Source: Lineus longissimus (lineage: Eukaryota; Nemertea; Pilidiophora; Heteronemertea; Lineidae). Taken from it: a DNA stretch of 64,000 bases. Where the stretch lies: NCBI RefSeq assembly GCF_910592395.1, contig NC_088310.1:4719501-4783500 (forward strand). The letters run 5' to 3'. The notes beneath the pieces are model-generated. The model made no database searches. It was not told the DNA's origin and worked only from the letters and a program-made list of their open reading frames with translations. Shown one piece after another: positions 60,101-64,000 of this stretch (position 1 is the first letter of the stretch; each line of letters opens with the position of its first letter). A program made the translations under genes and the position numbers.

Positions 60101-62835
60101 GGTAGTGCAACCTATTTTCGTCCAGGTTCACCATTGCTAAAATCTCAAATATCGCACTCACTATTCCGGAGATAGGGTGTCCCTTGTGGTCCTCTGCCTG
60201 CGGGATATTCATGTAGAACTCGTGGACACACTGCCCCTTTAAGTCCTGGGCACTTTCGAGTAGCTGTCTAACCTTCTTTACCGCTACATTCTTCCGATAC
60301 TTGTCTACGTGTGTGTGTTGCTGGTCGGTGATCTGAAGTTATTCAACAAATGCCACTTGAGTCATGCATACAGCACATTGAAAACACTCAGTAATTCCAG
60401 AGACGGGATAGTTGTTGTGTTCCTTAAAAATTGTGGATACTCAAGTAGATCTCGCACAAAAACTGCCCAGTTAGTACTTGCTACTTTCAAGCAGTTGTTT
60501 AAAAGCTTCCTCATTGCCACTCCCATTCTAAATTTGTCTATCTTAGTTTTTGAATTTTGTGGCACAGGAATCTGCAAATAATCAAACGCCGAGTCATACA
60601 TCAGTACATGTACATGAGTCTTATGAGATCACACATACACAGGCACTCACAATGCTGTAACCATGGAAGGAGAGCGCAGAAAAAAGTACATACCTTAAAC
60701 TGGGGGAATTTCATTATGTGTTTGACCCAGATGACAACTGGACAGTCAACCTTCTTCGTGTTCCTCCTACGCACATTAACTCCTGCAGGATCATACCTCT
60801 TACTTTTCTGAAAATTGAATTTTCTTACTTTTGAATACATATGTATGGATGTATCTGAATGCGACTTTAAATTTTGCTTTCAGAAGCAGAGTAAATTGAG
60901 TAAGTATCGTAGGCATGGATCCAAGAAGAGGGGGGAGGTGCACCTGACGACAAATCTTTGAAATTGACCATGAAATTTTGGAATACCCAAGGAATTTTGA
61001 TTAGAAATGCAATGCACACCGCCTCTTTTTCTGGCTCCTTGATCTGCCACTGTATTGATGTTAGACAACGGAATGTCTTTAGTTTAGCAGTTTGACACAA
61101 TGTAACTCATTCACAATTCAAACTTAAAGCCATCATACATGTTATGTAACGGCAGTAACTTCCTACGTGTAATTTTTAGTCTCTATCTTGTGAATAATAA
61201 GTCAAAAGGGGGACGATTACTGGCATATTCGTGTTCCAAATGTTTTATCTGCAAACATACAAATTTATGAATTAAAGTGAATTTTGGTAGTCTACCAAAA
61301 TTCAAAGGAATTCAAGCACAACAAAGCTTTGGACTTACTTTATAATCCCTTCCTAAATGACAGATCAACTGTTTAGTGCCCAAAATATAAAATGGGCAGC
61401 CATCATTGGGAATGGCCAGTAAAGTGTTTTTTAACTGAAAACGCACATGGTGCTTCTTTACAATGACGGCAGGGTCAACTAAAAATACAAAGAGAGAAAT
61501 ACTTCAGACGTTACATCGTTTGCCGTGTATTAGATTAACAAACAGGCTGCGCTGTTTGAAATCAAAAGATTATTTCCTATGCCAGTAAACTTCCCCCTGA
61601 AAAATGAAATCGTTTTAAGACCATTTTCCTACCACAGCTCAGTGATGATGGTACTTCTTTCTTTCATTTCATGCCCAAGTATAGTAGCAAGCATCATAAC
61701 ATAGTAATCATGACATAAAAGGGGTCGATACTGTTGTACCGACAAGCTCGTTTAACGTAGGATAGTTCAAGATGAACAATTGGTCAATGAAATGAAAGAA
61801 AGAGCATCCTAAGATATTGGCACTCTTACTGTTTGTTGCTTTCCTAAATGACATCCCCAACGTTTTGAGCCCAAATTAAAAAATGGACAACCATCACTGG
61901 CAACACCATTTAAGTGATCATAAATACGGTGGTTCTTCAGGAGATCGGCAGGATCAACTAAAAGATATGAATAGCATAGAAATACTTTAACAGTTACCAT
62001 AGTGATGTGTATTTCATCAGAATAATATCAGGGCACTGTTTGAATCAAAAATTTAATGTCAGTTAACCACTCTCTGTCGAAGAAACTAGATCGCAGGTAA
62101 AGCAATTCTTGCAGGCAGAGGTATTTCTCTATCAGATATCGACCATATCTTGCCAATATTGGTTGGTAGTCCCCCAACTTTCATGATTATTGATGTCTGC
62201 CACTCAGTGAGTGGGAATGAGATCTTGTAAAAGCTGTTCATGTACAGCTAACCATGGGGAACAAACCTGAAGACAAATATACTGCCATCTATTCCGTTTG
62301 TCATGAGTTAAGACATGTCATAAGAAGATGAAAACACATATTTTTTATGCCCCGATAATGGCGATATGTTGGTGGTACTATTTGCGTAACAGACTGGTCA
62401 ATCAGCTAACAGAGCCAGCAAATGACGTTGCACACCTAATTATGCATAATTTACGTCATTAGCTGGCTCTGTTAGCCGATTGGTCAGACATGTCTTGTGC
62501 AAACCGTCCATACCGGTCTGGTACGGGCGGTACACGTACCACCATCGGCATATCCGGGACCAAGTCCAAGTTACTGCAACGTTTCACTGAAATCGAGAAG
62601 ATCCCGAAATCAAGACAACAAAAGTGAAATAAATGGTCCCGATAAATATCTCACCACGTTCATCGCCAAAATTTTTATGTTTAGCTCGAGACGCATATTT
62701 GGTGGCGCCCTCTTTTTCAAGCTCTCGAATTTTTTCATGAACTTCCTCGAGAGTCGAGAACCTTTCGACTTCCAATGCCCTTTTGGGTGGGGCAATCTCC
62801 AACCTCTCAGCCTCCGAAGGTTCTTTCAAAGCCAT
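54113..62835 (-). CDS. MULE-transposase-derived protein with SWIM zinc finger and long Ser/Thr tail
   Basis: Coding exons: 62655-62835, then either 61830-61957 or 61339-61478, then 60694-60807, 60162-60332, 59053-59776, 58611-58849, 58272-58447 and 54113-58019. They total 1879 residues (with the first alternative exon). The N-terminal part (FSTLEEVHEKI; CPFFNLG then CHLG; KKVDCPVVIWVKHIMKFPQF) resembles the DNA-binding region of ALS2CR8/CaRF-type proteins; this is inference. Residues 199-519 look like a MULE transposase core (CEYPLYFLVVLTN, EKSSPELLQEAL, GSDEDDASAIQAVF). The first catalytic Asp position reads Asn (GNQMTF) and the usual CxxH before the end is missing. The SWIM finger has C661, C663, C673 and H675. 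After it come about 1000 Ser/Thr/Ala-rich residues, then a helical segment at 1712-1760 with SUMO-type VKQE and IKLE. Probably a domesticated, catalytically dead nuclear regulator. Confidence 0.82.
60392..60571 (-). pseudogene. decayed duplicate of the exon at 60162-60332
   Basis: It opens in the same phase after a good acceptor (TTATTTGCAG) and reads KIDKFRMGVAMRKLL, comparable with HVDKYRKNVAVKKVRQLL of the next exon. Where the next exon has the donor GTGAGT, this copy has CTGAGT, so it cannot be spliced onward at that place and soon reaches a stop. It is read as a dead exon copy, or possibly an unusual alternative end. Confidence 0.6.
61339..61478 (-). CDS. alternative exon 2b of the MULE/SWIM gene
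   Basis: It encodes about 46 residues, from VDPAVIVKKHHVRF to GCPFYILGTKQLICHLGRDYK (read with the first G from exon 1). It is entered in phase 1 and left in phase 0, exactly like exon 2a. Joining 2a to 2b would shift the frame and hit a stop, so the two must be alternatives. Confidence 0.7.
61830..61957 (-). CDS. alternative exon 2a of the MULE/SWIM gene
   Basis: It encodes VDPADLLKNHRIYDHL and then GCPFFNLGSKRWGCHLGKQQ. The aligned cysteines, CPF block and CHLG match exon 2b. The phases are the same as in 2b, and it is 12 bases (four codons) shorter. Confidence 0.7.
62391..62489. mobile_element. short palindromic MITE
   Basis: The left arm (AGACTGGTCAATCAGCTAAC onward to ATGACGT at 62427) and the right arm (ACGTCATTAGCTGGCTCTGT onward to 62489) are inverted repeats of about 37 bases around a 25-base AT-rich spacer. 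A related single arm lies at about 9620-9680. Confidence 0.75.
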
Positions 62836-63922
62836 TTCTTATGATAAATATTTGCTGCTAATCAAAATCTATCAATTTCGGTGAGAAAAGTCATTTATTT
62901 GCAGCAATTTCACAAAACTGCAAAAATTATTTTCGTGAAATTTACACCGCCGCAAAGCCCCGCATTGCCCCCGCGCCTCAGGTCTCATTGGGGAGTTTTT
63001 TTTGTATTCATGCGTAACCGTAGTTTCTAAAAAATCATTGATTTCTTTGTCCTCAGAGTATGCAAGTGTTGAGTTAGCAAGTGTTTTGGCAAAACATGTT
63101 ATTTGGAGTTTCTGAAACCTAAAACTCGACTCAATAGGCGGCTAACAAGAAACTACGCATTTTACTGTTGCTGCCGACGTATGTCGTATGTGTACACTAA
63201 ACTTGGGTTGTGCGTCGGGCCCTTGTTGAAATGCCGTCCAGTGCCTGGCAGTTGGTGCGTTATTCGCTGATTTGTTCAAAACTCAACATACCTCAAAAGT
63301 TCAATGGTTGACCCTCAATGTTTTTGATTTTTCACGGGAGAATGGTCACTGTAAGAATTATTCAGGAAGAAATGTATAATATTTGGGGTTTTCCGTGATT
63401 GTCCGGCCCAATTGGCAATATCGCCATTTGGGATGGTGAACAGAGCTAGGAGCTAATGCGACGCTTTTGATTTATTTCAAGAAATGAAATGCCGGATTTA
63501 ACATCATGCAGAATCAGGGGTATCAGGCGTTTCCAGTGATATACGATTACGACACAAATGGGTTGTCCTCTTGCAATCACATTGGAAACGCATTTTAAAA
63601 TAGGTGTTACGTCCAGTTAATGGGGCACGTCATCATCGCGTACATTTGGGAAAAACTCCCTAACGAGACCTTGGTTTAGCGCGAAACGACTGGGGGCGAA
63701 AATGTTAGGGAGCGAAACGACCGGATACCGTCTCAGACTAGTCCGGTTTCTACAAATGTACACAAATACATATTAAAAAGATCAGCGATAAGGCAAGCAC
63801 TGTGGTCGTATGATTTGGAAAATAAGAACTCGGGCCAAACATGCCAAATAAGAAAGCTAAAAATTTCTCTCAATAAAGTCACTTTTTTGATGATTTAGAG
63901 CTGTAGACAATCAAATTGCAGA
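62836..63922. promoter_or_regulatory. intergenic region between two divergent related genes
   Basis: About 1.1 kb lie between the start of the MULE/SWIM gene (minus) and the start of a related gene (plus). It should hold both promoters. The part nearest 62940-62995 is GC-richer, as is the stretch near 63620-63730, which repeats GCGAAACGAC. No coding sequence was seen. Confidence 0.5.
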
Positions 63923-64000
63923 ATGCCGCCGCCGCCGCCAAGGGGTGAGCCAGCAAAAATTGAATCATTCCGTTCCCTTGAAGCGCTTTACAGCAGGATC
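63923..64000 (+). CDS. first exon of a paralogue of the MULE/SWIM gene (partial)
   Basis: The ATG at 63923 opens 26 codons to the end of the window: MPPPPPRGEPAKI, then ESFRSLEALYSRI. The second half matches the first exon of the neighbouring gene (VERFSTLEEVHEKI) in spacing and hydrophobic pattern, with a proline-rich start in both. It is probably a head-to-head duplicated gene that continues beyond the window. Confidence 0.5.
   Translation, partial: MPPPPPRGEPAKIESFRSLEALYSRI

Noticed and set aside
60850-61110. Minus-strand frames of 62-77 codons between exons of the MULE/SWIM gene
   Set aside because: The phases do not connect exon 2b to the next exon, and no family motif is present.
1-64000. 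CRISPR arrays, operons, ribosome binding sites and other prokaryotic features
   Set aside because: All supported genes are spliced and of animal type. The tandem repeats found do not have unique equal-length spacers.

Overview
This is an animal (metazoan) nuclear genome window. All genes are split by GT-AG introns, mostly 150-600 bp, with one 3.6 kb intron. Exon phases close perfectly when the coding parts are joined by hand. The gene set (pyruvate carboxylase, SPATA17, a C2orf73-like ciliary protein, HLX homeobox, YLPM1) points to a bilaterian. The intron size, the AT-rich intergenic DNA and the short palindromic transposons suit a marine invertebrate, either a lophotrochozoan or a non-vertebrate deuterostome. 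I cannot name the species from sequence alone.

Layout from left to right. (1) 313-3833 (+): last nine exons of pyruvate carboxylase, with the rest of the gene lying before the window. It is followed by a long AT-rich 3' region with two copies of a palindromic MITE family. (2) 8147-9845 (-) and 10012-13376 (+): a C2orf73-like gene and SPATA17, head to head across only 166 bp, which is a likely shared ciliary promoter. (3) 14.0-16.9 kb: a degenerate minisatellite whose units switch direction twice. (4) 17925-26472 (-): an unrecognised single-pass type II membrane protein with a coiled-coil stalk and two homologous, phase-compatible last exons, each carrying a five-cysteine domain. (5) 26.5-32.7 kb: gene-poor DNA with a 266-bp tandem duplication and a pogo-like MITE. 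(6) 32680-34602 (-): a compact HLX (H2.0-like) homeobox gene with an EH1 repressor motif. (7) 39113-52641 (-): complete YLPM1 in 16 coding exons, with three blocks of internal protein repeats. (8) 54113-62835 (-): a MULE-transposase-derived gene with a SWIM zinc finger and a 1.2-kb-residue Ser/Thr-rich tail. It has a pair of frame-enforced, apparently mutually exclusive exons and a decayed duplicate exon. (9) 63923-64000 (+): the first exon of what looks like a related paralogue, head to head with gene 8 and cut by the window end.

The most unusual items are the two genes that use tandem exon duplication to make alternative protein modules: the membrane protein at 17.9-26.5 kb and the MULE/SWIM gene at 54.1-62.8 kb. 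Exon joins were made by reading splice sites and reading phase; no transcript data or database search was available. Family names rest on remembered similarity to known proteins.
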